A stretch of 59,499 bases of DNA from Romeriopsis navalis LEGE 11480 (GCF_015207035.1 NZ_JADEXQ010000027.1:1-59499); one strand, 5' to 3'. Shown: positions 8,794 to 19,409, counted from the first letter of the stretch. Notes: generated by a model from the letters alone, not told the origin. Program-made: numbers and translations.

Positions 8794-9186
8794 CTAGTCA
8801 ACCAACGCAATGCAATCAATTTCGACCAAAACATCCTTTGGCAATCGCGCGACTTCCACGCAGGCACGCGCCGGTGCTGACGCTTCATCAAAATATTTGG
8901 CATAAACGGCATTGACCGTGGCAAAGTCATTCATATCCTTGAGAAAGACTTGCGTTTTGATCACCTGTGAGAAATTACTCCCACCGGCTTGCAAAACCGC
9001 TTGCAGATTAGTCATCACCTGCTCAGTTTGCTGCACGACATCCCCTTCTCCAACCAGCGCACCAGTTTGCGGATCAAGCGCAATTTGTCCCGACAGAAAC
9101 AGCATTTGGCCGCTGGCAGCAATCGCCTGGTTATAGGGCCCAACGGGAGCTGGAGCATCCTTCGTTTGAATAACGGTTCGAGACAT
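8794..9186 (-). CDS. ridA: RidA/YjgF/Rid family enamine deaminase
   Basis: RidA hydrolyses reactive 2-aminoacrylate and related enamine/imine intermediates released by PLP enzymes. The 130-residue protein shows the family layout: PAPVGPYNQAI near the N-terminus, LFLSGQIALDPQTG, the trimer-interface segment with KTQVFLKDMNDF, and near the end PARACVEVARLPKDVLVEID with the catalytic-site arginine (SAPARA). The ATG at 9186 gives the canonical MSRTVIQT start, so the upstream TTG at 9201 is unlikely. It sits 97 bp downstream of a Nudix hydrolase on the same strand; the two may be damage-control housekeeping neighbours. Confidence 0.95.
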   Translation of the reverse strand: MSRTVIQTKDAPAPVGPYNQAIAASGQMLFLSGQIALDPQTGALVGEGDVVQQTEQVMTNLQAVLQAGGSNFSQVIKTQVFLKDMNDFATVNAVYAKYFDEASAPARACVEVARLPKDVLVEIDCIALVD

Positions 9187-9280
9187 GATGAATTTTGCCA
9201 ACTATAGAAATGGATCAGAATTTAGCAAGCCACGCGCTTGCCTTAAAGCCAGGAAGTCTACGCAAAGCCCTAAAACGAAT

Positions 9281-9715
9281 TTATTTGCCCAGAATTGGCC
9301 GCTGTTGGTAATAGCGATATTTTAGGTAGTCAGCCACAATCTTGCCGTGGTCGAAACACAAATTTTTAGGAATCTCCCAAAGATTTAATACATGGGCTTG
9401 TTTCGCATCATCCCCGGCCTTGGGGGTGCCCGTGGCGGTGGCAATATACACCGTACTCAGCGTATGTTGGCGGGGATCACGATCCGGTGCGGAGTAAACC
9501 CCCAACAGTTCCACAAGTTCAATTTCGAGACCGATTTCTTCCATCGCTTCGCGTTTGCCAGCGGTTTCTGCGGATTCGCCATAGTCGATAAATCCACCGG
9601 GAATCGCCCAGCCCAAGGGTTCAAACATACGTTCAATCAAAATAATCGGGCGATCGGGACGATCAAGCATCTCGACGATAATATCGACCGTGGGCGCGGG
9701 ATTGCGGTAAGCCAT
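9281..9715 (-). CDS. Nudix hydrolase
   Basis: Nudix enzymes cleave nucleoside diphosphates linked to other moieties. The Nudix box is complete (GFIDYGESAETAGKREAMEE followed by IG), with REAMEE supplying the metal-binding glutamates. The protein begins AYRNPAPTVDIIVEM, typical of ADP-ribose pyrophosphatase-like members, and has SAPDRDPRQHTLSTVYIA after the box, which is also typical of that group. The ATG at 9715 is preferred to the TTG at 9721. Substrate specificity is not proven by sequence. Confidence 0.92.
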   Translation of the reverse strand: MAYRNPAPTVDIIVEMLDRPDRPIILIERMFEPLGWAIPGGFIDYGESAETAGKREAMEEIGLEIELVELLGVYSAPDRDPRQHTLSTVYIATATGTPKAGDDAKQAHVLNLWEIPKNLCFDHGKIVADYLKYRYYQQRPILGK

Positions 9716-9884
9716 AACCAAATATTCAAAGTAAATCTGTGTTGATTCTAGGTGATCCGGGAGGCTAGTCGGTGCAGATCACTGATTGGTTTAAGTTACG
9801 GGTGAGTTTGTGTGAGTCAGCATTTGGGCAATCTAGAAATAATGTTCAGGTTTGTGTCACACCATTTCGTTGCCCTTTGCCCCG

Positions 9885-11345
9885 ATGAAACTGATGCTGA
9901 CACGATCGCTCCAACGGCAAAATCCTGAAACCATCCTCCAACGATATTGGGGCTATCCCAAATTTCGCGCCAATCAAGCCGACATTATTACCGCACTTGT
10001 GACGCGTCGGGATGCGTTAGTGGTAATGCCGACAGGGGGTGGAAAATCGATTTGTTTTCAAGTCCCAGCGCTTTTACATCCAGGCTTAACGATCGTCATT
10101 TCCCCCCTCGTTGCCTTGATGGAAGATCAGGTCCAGGCGTTGCAATCACGCGGAATTCCGGCGGCAACCTTACATTATCAAATGGCCAAGTCCGATCGCC
10201 GCGATACGTTGTGGAAACTCGAACAGCAGCGCCTGAAGTTACTGTACATTTCACCCGAGACACTATTAAGTCAGCCAGTCTGGCAGCGACTCTGTCAAAA
10301 CGATTTACGGATTTCCAGTTTGGTTGTAGATGAAGCCCATTGTTTATCGCAGTGGGGCGATAGTTTCCGGCCAACTTATTTGCGATTAGGGGCCGTGCGA
10401 TCGGCGCTACTACAGCACAAACCACCAGGCACCAAAATCAATCTTGCCGCTTTTACCGCAACTGGGGATCTTGATGTCCAGCGATCGATTTGCCAAGGTT
10501 TACAACTGCAAAATCCCCAAGTATTTACCAGCTCACCCTACCGCCCAAATCTCCGACTTTCCGTGCAATACGTGTTCACGCCGCACCAACGTCAAACAAA
10601 ACTCAAACGATTTATTCAAGAGCAAAATGGCACTTCTGGGATAGTTTATGTCCGGACTCGGAATGAGAGTGAACGGTTAGCCGCGTGGCTCCAAACAGAG
10701 GGATTTGCGGTTGCGGCCTACCATGCAGGCTTAATGACTCAGGCGCGGCGGACGATCGAGCAGCAATGGCTGAATGACAAACTGCAATTTGTGATTTGCA
10801 CGAATGCCTTTGGCCTCGGGGTGGATAAAAGCGATGTCCGTTGGATTTGTCACTTCCATGCGCCACTCGAATTGAGCGAGTATCTCCAAGAAATTGGCCG
10901 GGCCGGACGGGATGGCAAAGTGGCCAATACATTGCTGCTGGCCAGTGAACCAACGGGACTTTTGGATAGCAGCGATCGCAAACGTTGGCGATACTTTGAG
11001 CAACAGGCTCAGAAGCAGCAAAAGCAAGCAATTAAACTTCTAGTACAACTGCCAAAATGCGGCGATGTGACTGAAATCTCACGCCAATTTCCCAAGACAG
11101 ACTTGGCCCTAGCCATTTTGCAGCAGCAGGGAAACTTAGTCTGGTATAACCCATTTGAATTTGAGATTCACAGCACCCAAATCAAGCAAGATAAAGCAGG
11201 GCGATCGATGCCCAATATGCCGAATTATCTGCGGGCCAAAGGCTGTCGATGGCGGTTTCTGCTGGCGGCTTTTGGGGTGGAAGATTTGGCCGCCAGTTGG
11301 TTCTGTGGGAAATGCGATCGCTGCCAGAAGCATGGCGATTCGTAG
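9885..11345 (+). CDS. recQ: Short RecQ-type DNA helicase
   Basis: This is a superfamily 2 ATP-dependent 3'-5' DNA helicase. Motif 0 (YWGYPKFRANQ), Walker A (MPTGGGKS, residues 48-55), DEAH box (149-152, VVDEAHCLSQWG) and motif VI (LQEIGRAGRDG) are all intact. The C-terminus has CRWRFLLAAFG followed by CGKCDRC, the four cysteines of the RecQ zinc subdomain. The protein ends there at about 486 residues and lacks both the winged helix and the HRDC domain of full-length RecQ, so it is a minimal form. ATG 9885 is chosen; an in-frame TTG at 9852 is less likely. It stands alone between minus-strand genes. Confidence 0.92.
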   Translation: MKLMLTRSLQRQNPETILQRYWGYPKFRANQADIITALVTRRDALVVMPTGGGKSICFQVPALLHPGLTIVISPLVALMEDQVQALQSRGIPAATLHYQMAKSDRRDTLWKLEQQRLKLLYISPETLLSQPVWQRLCQNDLRISSLVVDEAHCLSQWGDSFRPTYLRLGAVRSALLQHKPPGTKINLAAFTATGDLDVQRSICQGLQLQNPQVFTSSPYRPNLRLSVQYVFTPHQRQTKLKRFIQEQNGTSGIVYVRTRNESERLAAWLQTEGFAVAAYHAGLMTQARRTIEQQWLNDKLQFVICTNAFGLGVDKSDVRWICHFHAPLELSEYLQEIGRAGRDGKVANTLLLASEPTGLLDSSDRKRWRYFEQQAQKQQKQAIKLLVQLPKCGDVTEISRQFPKTDLALAILQQQGNLVWYNPFEFEIHSTQIKQDKAGRSMPNMPNYLRAKGCRWRFLLAAFGVEDLAASWFCGKCDRCQKHGDS

Positions 11346-11567
11346 CGCTTAGGATACTTGGTGAGGAGAATTCTGGTCATCGCGGTACTTTGATTTGAAT
11401 CAACTTACCCTTCCCAGCGCTGGCGATCGTAGGCTTGCAGAAGCTGCGATAAAATTCGGCCCAAGTTGCTTCTATCTAGGCATTTAACACAAGATTCTGC
11501 AGTGTTGATAGCATCACTATTAACGATGGCGCCTTACCTGCCTTTATCCCAGTATCGTCAAACATCC

Positions 11568-14198
11568 CTAACCCATTGCTTCTCGGACAATAATCACCGT
11601 ACAGTCACAGCGACGTGCAATCTCCTGGGGGATATTCCCCTTAATCGCTTGCTGCAACATGCCGGTACGGGTCGCACCTAACATCACCACATCACACTGA
11701 TGATGCATCGCTAAGTCAACGATCGCCTGCGCAATTGTGGGACTACAGACATGCAGGGATTGTACGGGGGCATCCACCCGCTCTTGCACCATCGTGATCG
11801 CCGACTTGAGTGCGTCAGATGACAACTCTGCCTGATTCGGCCGTGCGATATTACAGAGATAAATCGTGGGTGCCTGGCCTAACTGCATCAGCCCAGGCAA
11901 CAATCGCATGGCTTGCCGTGAATTAGGGCCACCGGCTGTCGGCATCAACCAACGTTCAAACGATGCTGGCGCTAACGCGGCAACCGGCAGCTTCACGAGC
12001 ATAATGCGACAGTTTGCCTGTTGGACCAGCGTATCCACGACATTACCAAAGACAAATCCAGGGGTACTACTGGTGCCACTCCAACCCATCACCAATAGGT
12101 CAATCAAACGTTCTTGAATGATTTCTAAAACCGTATTGGCAATGCTATGGCCAACCCGGACTTGAGTATGCACCGCAATTTCGTAGCGTTGACTGAGCTG
12201 CGCGGCTTGATCAACCAGCGCACGGCTAGCGGACGGATTAATCCAAGTTTCAGCCGGTGATAAGTGGGTTGGAATCAACAGAATATGAACACATTCAATC
12301 TCGTAGTGCTGCTTCTGGGCGATCGTCGCGGCTATTTTGAGTAATGTCCCTGCAGTTGCCGGATTAGCGATCGGCACCAATAAACGCCCCACCCCGATCT
12401 CCGGTTCTCGGGTTTGATAGACTAAATAGGACGGCTCAAACTGTTCACGATCGGCGTTTTCGCTACCTGTCAATTGCTCCGATTCCGCCCGGATAATGTC
12501 CGCCCGCGTAATGATGCCGACGAGCTTATGGTGATCAACCACGGGTAAACGACTAATTTGATAGCGATTCAGTAAATAGAGCACCTGACTTAAGGCGTCA
12601 TAGGGACGCACCGTCACCGGCTTCGCCGTCATAATCTCGGCAATGGTGGTCGTGGTCGCATCAAGCAAAGGATTACGGGTTAAGTCTGACTGCGTCAGGA
12701 TACCAATCAATTCACCTTCGGTCACCACCGGAAACCCACGATGATGGGAACTAAGGAACAACGCCTTAGCCTTCTCAACGGTGGTATCCGACGCAAGGGA
12801 TTCAACCTGACGTTGCATCAGATCGGCCGCGGTTAGATTCGCCAGCTTGGAGTCCGAGGGCGCGATCGTTTGGAGCTGAATGCCACGTTCCTGCAGCAAA
12901 TATTGATAAATCGAACCACTATGTAATGACTCACCGACCCAATAAGCTGTCACAGAACCGATCATCAACGGCAATACTAAATCAAAATCCCCAGTCATCT
13001 CAAACACAATAATAATCGCGGTGACTGGTCCACGCGTCACGGCACTAAAAAATGCCGCCATCCCCGTCAGCGCAAAAGTACTGGTAAAGCTGGCAGTACC
13101 CGTCATGCCGATGTCGAGGTGCGTCAGGCCAGCCAAGGTCGCTACTCCATAAGCAAACAGATAACCAAAGGTTGAACCGAGGACTAATGAGGGGGCAAAG
13201 ATCCCACCGGGGGCACCTGAGCCCGCCGCAAATAGGGTCAGAATCAGCTTGACGCCAAAGACTAAGGCCAATAGGGTGCCCGTAAATCCGCTCGTATGAC
13301 TGACTTCATGCAAACTCGCACTATCCCGCAGTGCGGCTGGGAGCAAAGCTGCCATAATTCCAGCAAAGGCACCGACGATCGCAATTTTTTTAGTAAAACT
13401 ATTCGGCATCCAGCGCTGCTGTAAGCGGCGACTTAGCAAAATACCCTTAACAAAAAACACGCCTAAAACACCTAACAAAGCACCAAGCAGCAGAAACAGG
13501 GGAATATGCACCAAATGAAACTCGGGCTGAATCTGCATCAGGCCCTGAGTGACGATCGATTCTCCTCCCAGAAAGCGCGAAACTACAGCACCGACAAAGG
13601 AAGCCAGAATCGCCGTGCCCAAAGTCATGCCCGAAACATCTTGGAGCAATTCTTCGATGACAAACAGTACGCCCGCGATCGGGGCATTAAAGCCTGCGGC
13701 CAAACCCGCCGCTGCACCCGCCGCAATCAGTTGCCGCCGATGCTCCGGTGAGGTGGGAAACCAGCGACTGAACTGCGCGGCGATCGCCGCCCCGATTTGC
13801 ACCGTCGGCCCTTGACGTCCCAGGGGAAATCCCGAACTGAGGTTAAGTAAGGTACTCAGAATTTTGGCGATTGCGAGTCGCAGATTTAGGCGGGTTGGCA
13901 ACCCCGCGAGGGCAATTTTAATTTCGGGAATGCCGCTGCCTGCCGCCTCTTTCGAGATTTGATCAATTAGCAGTCCCGATAATCCACCGCCGATCGCCCC
14001 AATTAGCGGCAGCACAATCCAAGCCGGATATTGGGTCGCGACATTCAAGCGCAAGCCACCCCAAAAGCCAACGCTCTGCTTCAGAAAAACCGCGGCCAAA
14101 CCCGAAAGTAAACCGATGACGCAGGCTTCAAAAACGGCAATTTGCGTTGGCCGAAAGGTTGCTTGAATACGCTTGAACCAATCGTCTTGCCAGGACAT
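11568..14198 (-). CDS. ClC-family anion channel/transporter with CBS pair and two universal-stress domains
   Basis: The 876-residue protein has a full ClC membrane core (about residues 20-430): GSGIPE (88-92), GRQGPTVQIG (127-136) and GSGAPGGIFAPSL (about 325-340) line the anion path. A CBS pair follows (about 455-575, ending LVGIITRADII). Two UspA-like domains come next, the second ending MLGATRTGMLQQAIKGN. The position of the gating glutamate (E148 in E. coli ClC) is glutamine, Q129. The internal proton glutamate equivalent is present (E183 in FVIEE). This could favour anion conduction without proton coupling, which is inference. ClC-CBS-USP fusions occur in other cyanobacteria. The start is the ATG at 14198. 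Confidence 0.93.
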   Translation of the reverse strand: MSWQDDWFKRIQATFRPTQIAVFEACVIGLLSGLAAVFLKQSVGFWGGLRLNVATQYPAWIVLPLIGAIGGGLSGLLIDQISKEAAGSGIPEIKIALAGLPTRLNLRLAIAKILSTLLNLSSGFPLGRQGPTVQIGAAIAAQFSRWFPTSPEHRRQLIAAGAAAGLAAGFNAPIAGVLFVIEELLQDVSGMTLGTAILASFVGAVVSRFLGGESIVTQGLMQIQPEFHLVHIPLFLLLGALLGVLGVFFVKGILLSRRLQQRWMPNSFTKKIAIVGAFAGIMAALLPAALRDSASLHEVSHTSGFTGTLLALVFGVKLILTLFAAGSGAPGGIFAPSLVLGSTFGYLFAYGVATLAGLTHLDIGMTGTASFTSTFALTGMAAFFSAVTRGPVTAIIIVFEMTGDFDLVLPLMIGSVTAYWVGESLHSGSIYQYLLQERGIQLQTIAPSDSKLANLTAADLMQRQVESLASDTTVEKAKALFLSSHHRGFPVVTEGELIGILTQSDLTRNPLLDATTTTIAEIMTAKPVTVRPYDALSQVLYLLNRYQISRLPVVDHHKLVGIITRADIIRAESEQLTGSENADREQFEPSYLVYQTREPEIGVGRLLVPIANPATAGTLLKIAATIAQKQHYEIECVHILLIPTHLSPAETWINPSASRALVDQAAQLSQRYEIAVHTQVRVGHSIANTVLEIIQERLIDLLVMGWSGTSSTPGFVFGNVVDTLVQQANCRIMLVKLPVAALAPASFERWLMPTAGGPNSRQAMRLLPGLMQLGQAPTIYLCNIARPNQAELSSDALKSAITMVQERVDAPVQSLHVCSPTIAQAIVDLAMHHQCDVVMLGATRTGMLQQAIKGNIPQEIARRCDCTVIIVREAMG

Positions 14199-14324
14199 GG
14201 GGAAAGAAAAGTCAGAGTAATTCCTATGTTCCCATAACGACCATCACATAAATGAATTAGTTGCCAGGAAAGCATTACCAATGACTGACGAACAAAGCAG
14301 TTAAGCCGACAAAAGGGTTCAGCC

Positions 14325-15728
14325 TCAAGGATTCAGCATCGCCGCTGGACGGACGAATTGCTCGAATTCTTCAGCCGTTAAGAGACCCAACTCAACACAG
14401 GCAGCTTTGAGCGTTGTACTTTCCTTAAAGGCTTTGTAAGCCACTTTAGCCGCATGGTCATAGCCAATATGGGGATTCAATGCCGTCACCAACATCAAGG
14501 AGTTTTCCAAATATTCCTGAATCTGCTCGCGGTTTGGCTGAATTCCTACCACCATATGGTCCGTAAAGGATGAGCAACCATCAGCTAATAGCCGAATTGA
14601 ATGCAATAAATTGTGGATCATCACGGGTTTGAACACGTTCAGCTCAAAGTTTCCCTGACTGCCTGCAAATCCGATCGCGCTGTCATTGCCCATCACCTGC
14701 ACACAAAGCATTGTCATTGCTTCGCATTGGGTCGGATTGACTTTACCCGGCATAATCGAAGATCCCGGTTCATTTGCCGGTAATCCCAGCTCGCCTAAAC
14801 CACAGCGTGGCCCTGAGCCCATCCAGCGCATGTCATTGGCAATTTTCATTAGGGCTGCCGCCAAGGCTTTGAGCGCCCCACTAGCGGCAACAATCGCGTC
14901 ATGTCCCGCAAGGGCCGCAAATTTGTTCGGAGCCGTGACAAATGGCTGACCAGTGAGTTCGGCAATTTTGGTCGCGGCTCGATCAGCAAATTCAGGATGC
15001 GTATTTAACCCCGTCCCAACCGCTGTCCCCCCCAGGGCAAGTTCATACAGTTCTGGCAAGCAGGCTTCAATCCGCTTGATGCTGTAATCCAGTTGTGCCA
15101 CATATCCGGAAAACTCCTGGCCCAAACTCAGCGGAACGGCATCCATCAAGTGCGTGCGGCCGATTTTAATAATATTTTGAAATTCTTGGCCTTTCGCCGC
15201 CAGCGCATCCCGTAGTTTACGCACCATGGGCAATAGCTGTTTGGTCAACATCTCCACTGCGGCAATATGCATGGCCGTGGGGAATGTGTCGTTTGACGAC
15301 TGCGACATATTCACGTGGTCGTTTGGGTGTACCGGCGTTTTACTGCCCATTTCTCCCCCCGCGAGTTCGATCGCGCGGTTGGAAATCACCTCGTTGGAAT
15401 TCATATTGGTCTGAGTGCCGCTGCCGGTTTGCCACACACTCAGGGGGAAATGCGCATCAAGTTTCCCGGCAATCACTTCATCTGCGGCTTGAACCAACCA
15501 CTTTGCTTGTTCGTTGGGTAATTTGCCAAGATCCTGATTAACGATCGCCGCCGCTTTTTTCAAAATACCGAAGGCGCGAATCAATTCTTCGGGCATCCGA
15601 TCGTGGCCAATGGCAAAAAAGCGCAACGACCGGGCAGTTTGTGCCCCCCAATAGCAATCAACGGGCACCGCGATCGTTCCCATACTGTCGGATTCGTCGC
15701 GGGTCGGTAACTTATCGTGATCAGACAT
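14325..15728 (-). CDS. fumC: Class II fumarate hydratase
   Basis: The enzyme interconverts fumarate and L-malate in the cytosolic TCA pathway. Recognised parts are the [18 protein letters not shown] active-site loop, [20 protein letters not shown] with the catalytic histidine, and the fumarase/aspartase signature [13 protein letters not shown]. The length of 467 residues is standard for FumC. An ATG at 15728 starts it; the Shine-Dalgarno site is weak. It lies 126 bp upstream of the ClC gene on the same strand, with no functional link obvious. Confidence 0.96.
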   Translation of the reverse strand: MSDHDKLPTRDESDSMGTIAVPVDCYWGAQTARSLRFFAIGHDRMPEELIRAFGILKKAAAIVNQDLGKLPNEQAKWLVQAADEVIAGKLDAHFPLSVWQTGSGTQTNMNSNEVISNRAIELAGGEMGSKTPVHPNDHVNMSQSSNDTFPTAMHIAAVEMLTKQLLPMVRKLRDALAAKGQEFQNIIKIGRTHLMDAVPLSLGQEFSGYVAQLDYSIKRIEACLPELYELALGGTAVGTGLNTHPEFADRAATKIAELTGQPFVTAPNKFAALAGHDAIVAASGALKALAAALMKIANDMRWMGSGPRCGLGELGLPANEPGSSIMPGKVNPTQCEAMTMLCVQVMGNDSAIGFAGSQGNFELNVFKPVMIHNLLHSIRLLADGCSSFTDHMVVGIQPNREQIQEYLENSLMLVTALNPHIGYDHAAKVAYKAFKESTTLKAACVELGLLTAEEFEQFVRPAAMLNP

Positions 15729-15778
15729 AGCAGCAGCAGAAATGAATTCATGGGCAGTCCCGGCCCTATTGAATCACA

Positions 15779-16405
15779 TTACTGCTGCGCTAATTTACGT
15801 CGATCGATGGCTTTTTTGAGTAAGGGGTGGGGATTCACGGCCAACCATTTTCCGCGCTTGCGACGGCGCACCTCAAAATGCAGATGCGGACCGGTTGAAC
15901 GACCGGTACTACCGACTTGGCCAATCACTTGGCCGGACTGAATTCGCTGTCCAGGTTTGACTAAAATTTTTGATAAATGGCCGTAAAGCGTTTGCGTTCG
16001 GCCATCCCAATGTTGCAGGACGATTGTCAAGCCATAGCCACCTTTACGCCCCGCAGACTTAACTTTTGCACCAGTCGTGGCCACGACTGGTGTACCCGTC
16101 GGCGCGGCAATATCGAGTCCGGCATGAAAGCGACGACCACCGGAAATCGGATGGATCCGCCAACCAAAATTCGAGGTGATTGTACCGGCATGGGCGATCG
16201 GGTATCGCCATGGGGCTTGGGGCCGACGCGGTTGCGGTAGAAGGCGATGATAGGGGGAAAATTTGGGTGTTGTGGCTGGCGACCTAGACGTGGCGGGTGA
16301 CCAACGTTGGATCGGTGCAGGCACGGGAATATTTTCGACCATTTTCACGGCACTGGACGGAGCAGCAGAACCTGCCACGATCGGCACAGCAAAAAGCAAT
16401 GACAT
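15779..16405 (-). CDS. Secreted M23-family murein endopeptidase
   Basis: This is a lysostaphin/LytM-type zinc peptidase acting on peptidoglycan cross-links, or a regulator of amidases if inactive. The N-terminus of about 20 residues (SLLFAVPIVAGSAA) is a signal peptide, followed by a Pro-rich linker. The catalytic domain has RFHAGLDIAAPTGTPV (H-x3-D zinc ligands) and GPHLHFEVRR (HxH), so the zinc site is complete. With 208 residues it is compact and has no LysM or coiled-coil region. The gene is 50 bp upstream of fumC on the same strand. Confidence 0.9.
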   Translation of the reverse strand: MSLLFAVPIVAGSAAPSSAVKMVENIPVPAPIQRWSPATSRSPATTPKFSPYHRLLPQPRRPQAPWRYPIAHAGTITSNFGWRIHPISGGRRFHAGLDIAAPTGTPVVATTGAKVKSAGRKGGYGLTIVLQHWDGRTQTLYGHLSKILVKPGQRIQSGQVIGQVGSTGRSTGPHLHFEVRRRKRGKWLAVNPHPLLKKAIDRRKLAQQ

Positions 16406-16686
16406 GATTTTTGAAAGAAAAGATTGAGAAGCTAATCAGCCATTTAGTAAGCAGATGCTTGTCGTAACCGGGAAACGTCAATCAACCTGACAGGTGATTG
16501 AGCGTGGGTCTTAGTTCTAAGTTGCCCGGTTTTTGCTAAAAGGCAACATCCGTCTCAATAATTTTTTCTCAGCGGCCAAACTTATCGCACCTAGAGTGGA
16601 TTTGTCCGGTGTCCGAAACCCTGTAACCTGTTATTTGGTTTGAACCTGATCCATTACCGCTATTTTTCCAGAATTTGCGAACCAAT

Positions 16687-17811
16687 ATGACTGTTACTCC
16701 GATTCCCCCGTTTGATCTGTCTGAGCAATTTAAGCTAATTGGTGACGAGATCAATCAGGCCGCTTTAGCAGTTTTGGGATCAGGGCGATATATTGGCGGC
16801 GCAACCGTGGAAAAGTTTGAGCAAGAATTTGCGGCGTATCACGGGATGGCCGAAGGGATTGGTTGCAACTCCGGAACGGACGCACTGTTTCTTGCCTTAC
16901 GGGCTTTGGAGATTGGGCCGGGCGATGAGGTGATTACGACGCCATTTACCTTTTTTGCCACGGCGGAAATGATTAGTGCGACGGGTGCAACGCCGGTATT
17001 TGTTGATATTGATGCGTCATTCAATCTTGATCCCAGTAAAATTGCCGCCGCGATTACGCCCCGGACGAAAGCGATTATGCCGGTGCATTTATTTGGCCGA
17101 TCGGCGGATATGACTCAGATTATGGCGATCGCCGAAGCACATAACTTGGCCGTCGTAGAAGACTGTGCCCAAGCGGCTGGAACGGAGTGGCAAAGTAAAA
17201 AAGTCGGCAGTATGGGGCAGATCGGTTGCTTTAGCTTTTATCCGACCAAAAACTTGGGTACTTGTGGTGATGGTGGGGCAATGACAACCAATGACCCGGA
17301 AATTGCCCAGCGGTTGCGCATCCTACGTGATCATGGGCGGACAGAAACCTATCGCCATGAATATTTGGGTTTGAACAGTCGCCTCGATGGGATACAAGCC
17401 GCAATTCTGTCGGTGAAGCTACCTTACCTAGACCAATGGATTGCCCAGCGTTGTCGGATTGCCGATCGCTACCACACACTTTTAGCAGCGGTGCCGGGTA
17501 TCGTATTACCCCAGACTGTTGATGGCATTAGCTGGAATCAGTTTACGATTCGGATTGGCAATGGTCTGCGGGATCAGGTGCGCGATCGGCTACGGGAGTT
17601 AGGTGTGATTACAATGGTGTATTATCCAATTCCGATGCACCTACAGCCGGTTTATGCGGGGCTGGGTTATCAGGTAGGACAGCTCCCACAAGCGGAAGCC
17701 GCAGCGCAGGAGGTGTTGTCATTGCCGATGTTTCCTGAAATGTCTGAGGCGCAGCAGGATCAAGTGGTCAAGACATTGAAAACGGTGCTGGGTGAATTGG
17801 CGGCTGGATAA
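16687..17811 (+). CDS. DegT/DnrJ/EryC1/StrS family PLP-dependent sugar aminotransferase
   Basis: Enzymes of this family transfer an amino group from glutamate to a nucleotide-linked keto sugar for glycan, lipopolysaccharide or secondary-metabolite sugars. Evidence includes [15 protein letters not shown] near residue 57 (phosphate-binding), [10 protein letters not shown] (Asp contacting PLP) and [18 protein letters not shown], with the Schiff-base lysine in PTKNLG. A C-terminal [10 protein letters not shown] segment is typical. The ATG at 16687 follows a TTG (16675) in frame; the ATG gives a normal length of 374. The coding strand is noticeably G-rich compared with later genes, like the amylase that follows 108 bp downstream. 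Confidence 0.93.
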   Translation: MTVTPIPPFDLSEQFKLIGDEINQAALAVLGSGRYIGGATVEKFEQEFAAYHGMAEGIGCNSGTDALFLALRALEIGPGDEVITTPFTFFATAEMISATGATPVFVDIDASFNLDPSKIAAAITPRTKAIMPVHLFGRSADMTQIMAIAEAHNLAVVEDCAQAAGTEWQSKKVGSMGQIGCFSFYPTKNLGTCGDGGAMTTNDPEIAQRLRILRDHGRTETYRHEYLGLNSRLDGIQAAILSVKLPYLDQWIAQRCRIADRYHTLLAAVPGIVLPQTVDGISWNQFTIRIGNGLRDQVRDRLRELGVITMVYYPIPMHLQPVYAGLGYQVGQLPQAEAAAQEVLSLPMFPEMSEAQQDQVVKTLKTVLGELAAG

Positions 17812-17919
17812 ATTCAAGCCACAGTCAATTATCAAAAATAAAATCGCGCCCCTTGAGCCAGATTCATTAGAATCGTACTCAGTACTTAGGTCACCTTTCC
17901 CCATCCGGATGGAGCAACT

Positions 17920-19377
17920 ATGAACGGCACGATGATGCAATATTTTCATTGGTATACCAGTGGAGAGGGGACACATTGGACGCAGTTGGTTCAGGATGCT
18001 GATGCCTTAGCCCAGGCCGGATTTACGGCGCTGTGGTTGCCACCGGCCTATAAGGGTGCGGGGGGTGGCTACGATGTGGGCTACGGGATTTATGACCTGT
18101 TTGATCTAGGCGAATTTGATCAAAAAGGCTCGGTACGGACGAAGTATGGAACGAAAGATCAATACGTTGCGGCGGTGAAAGCGGCCCAGAAAGCGGGCAT
18201 GGAAATCTATGCCGATGTGGTGTTTAACCATAAAGATGGCGGAGATAGTACGGAGCGGATTCGGGCGACGCCGTTTAGTCGGGATAATCGCAATTATCCG
18301 ATCGGACCAACTCAGGATATTGAGGTCTACACCAAATTTGACTTTCCCGGGCGGGGCAACAAATATTCCAGCATGAAGTGGAATCATCACCATTTCGACT
18401 CGGTGAATCACAATATGCTGCGGCAAAACGATAGCTCGGTTTATCTGTTTGAAGGGCAGGGATTCGAGCAATTTGTCGATTTGGAAAAAGGCAACTACGA
18501 TTTCCTGCTGGGCTGTGACCTGGATATGGGTAATGAGCAAGTGCGCGGGGAGCTGATGTATTGGGGCCGCTGGCTGCTCGATACGGTGGGGGTTGATGGG
18601 TTTCGGTTGGATGCGGTGAAGCATATTCCGGCTTGGTTCTTCCGGCAGTGGCTGGACCATGTGCGGGAACATGCGAAGAAACCACTCTTTTGTGTGGGGG
18701 AATATTGGTCGGCAAATATTGAAACACTGCACTGGTATTTAGCCGAGACGGGGGGGCGAATGTCACTGTTTGATGTGCCGTTGCATCACCATTTCCATCA
18801 GGCGAGTCGGCAGGGTGCGAGCTATGATTTGCGGAAAATTTTTGATGGGACGTTGGTGCAGCAGCAACCGGCTTTGGCGGTGACGATCGTCGAGAATCAC
18901 GATACGCAGCCAGGGCAGTCGCTAGAGGCACCAGTAGAACCGTGGTTTAAGCCTTTGGCCTATGCAATGATTCTGCTGCGGCAGGGGGGCTATCCTTGTG
19001 TGTTCCATCCGGATTACTACGGGGCAGAGTATCCAAATGAGCGGGGTGGGTATCCGGTGATCTTGTATTCCCATAAGTTCTTGCTCGATCGTTTCCTTAA
19101 GGCCCGCCAGGAAAATGCCTATGGGGAGCAAATTGATTACTTTGATCATCCGAATACGATTGGCTGGACGCGCTTAGGCGATGCGGCACATCCGAAGGCG
19201 ATGGCGGTGGTGTTGACCAATAGTTTCCAGGCGTATAAATGGATGGATGTGCGGCGACCAAATACCAAGTTTGTTGATATTACAGAGCATCATTCGGAGC
19301 CGCTGATGACGAATCAAGATGGCTGGGGACAGTTCCCTTGCCCGGATGGCTCGATCTCGGTGTGGGTGGAGGCATAG
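17920..19377 (+). CDS. Cytoplasmic alpha-amylase (GH13)
   Basis: The enzyme hydrolyses alpha-1,4 glucans, probably glycogen-derived maltodextrins inside the cell since no signal peptide is present. The GH13 conserved regions are complete: DVVFNHK near residue 99, GFRLDAVKH with the nucleophile D231, CVGEYW with the acid/base E261, and VENHDTQP with D328. The start MNGTMMQYFHWY and the length of 485 match bacterial liquefying/cytoplasmic amylases. GGAG lies seven bases before the ATG. It follows the aminotransferase gene by 108 bp. A CCCCCTT/AAGGGGG hairpin element follows the stop. Confidence 0.95.
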   Translation: MNGTMMQYFHWYTSGEGTHWTQLVQDADALAQAGFTALWLPPAYKGAGGGYDVGYGIYDLFDLGEFDQKGSVRTKYGTKDQYVAAVKAAQKAGMEIYADVVFNHKDGGDSTERIRATPFSRDNRNYPIGPTQDIEVYTKFDFPGRGNKYSSMKWNHHHFDSVNHNMLRQNDSSVYLFEGQGFEQFVDLEKGNYDFLLGCDLDMGNEQVRGELMYWGRWLLDTVGVDGFRLDAVKHIPAWFFRQWLDHVREHAKKPLFCVGEYWSANIETLHWYLAETGGRMSLFDVPLHHHFHQASRQGASYDLRKIFDGTLVQQQPALAVTIVENHDTQPGQSLEAPVEPWFKPLAYAMILLRQGGYPCVFHPDYYGAEYPNERGGYPVILYSHKFLLDRFLKARQENAYGEQIDYFDHPNTIGWTRLGDAAHPKAMAVVLTNSFQAYKWMDVRRPNTKFVDITEHHSEPLMTNQDGWGQFPCPDGSISVWVEA

Positions 19378-19409
19378 ACAGCAAATTGATTGTTGATTGC
19401 GACAGTTGG

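Noticed and set aside
18106-18931. Long minus-strand frames (208 and 218 residues) inside the amylase gene.
   Set aside because: They are antisense to a gene with complete catalytic motifs and have no recognisable domain.
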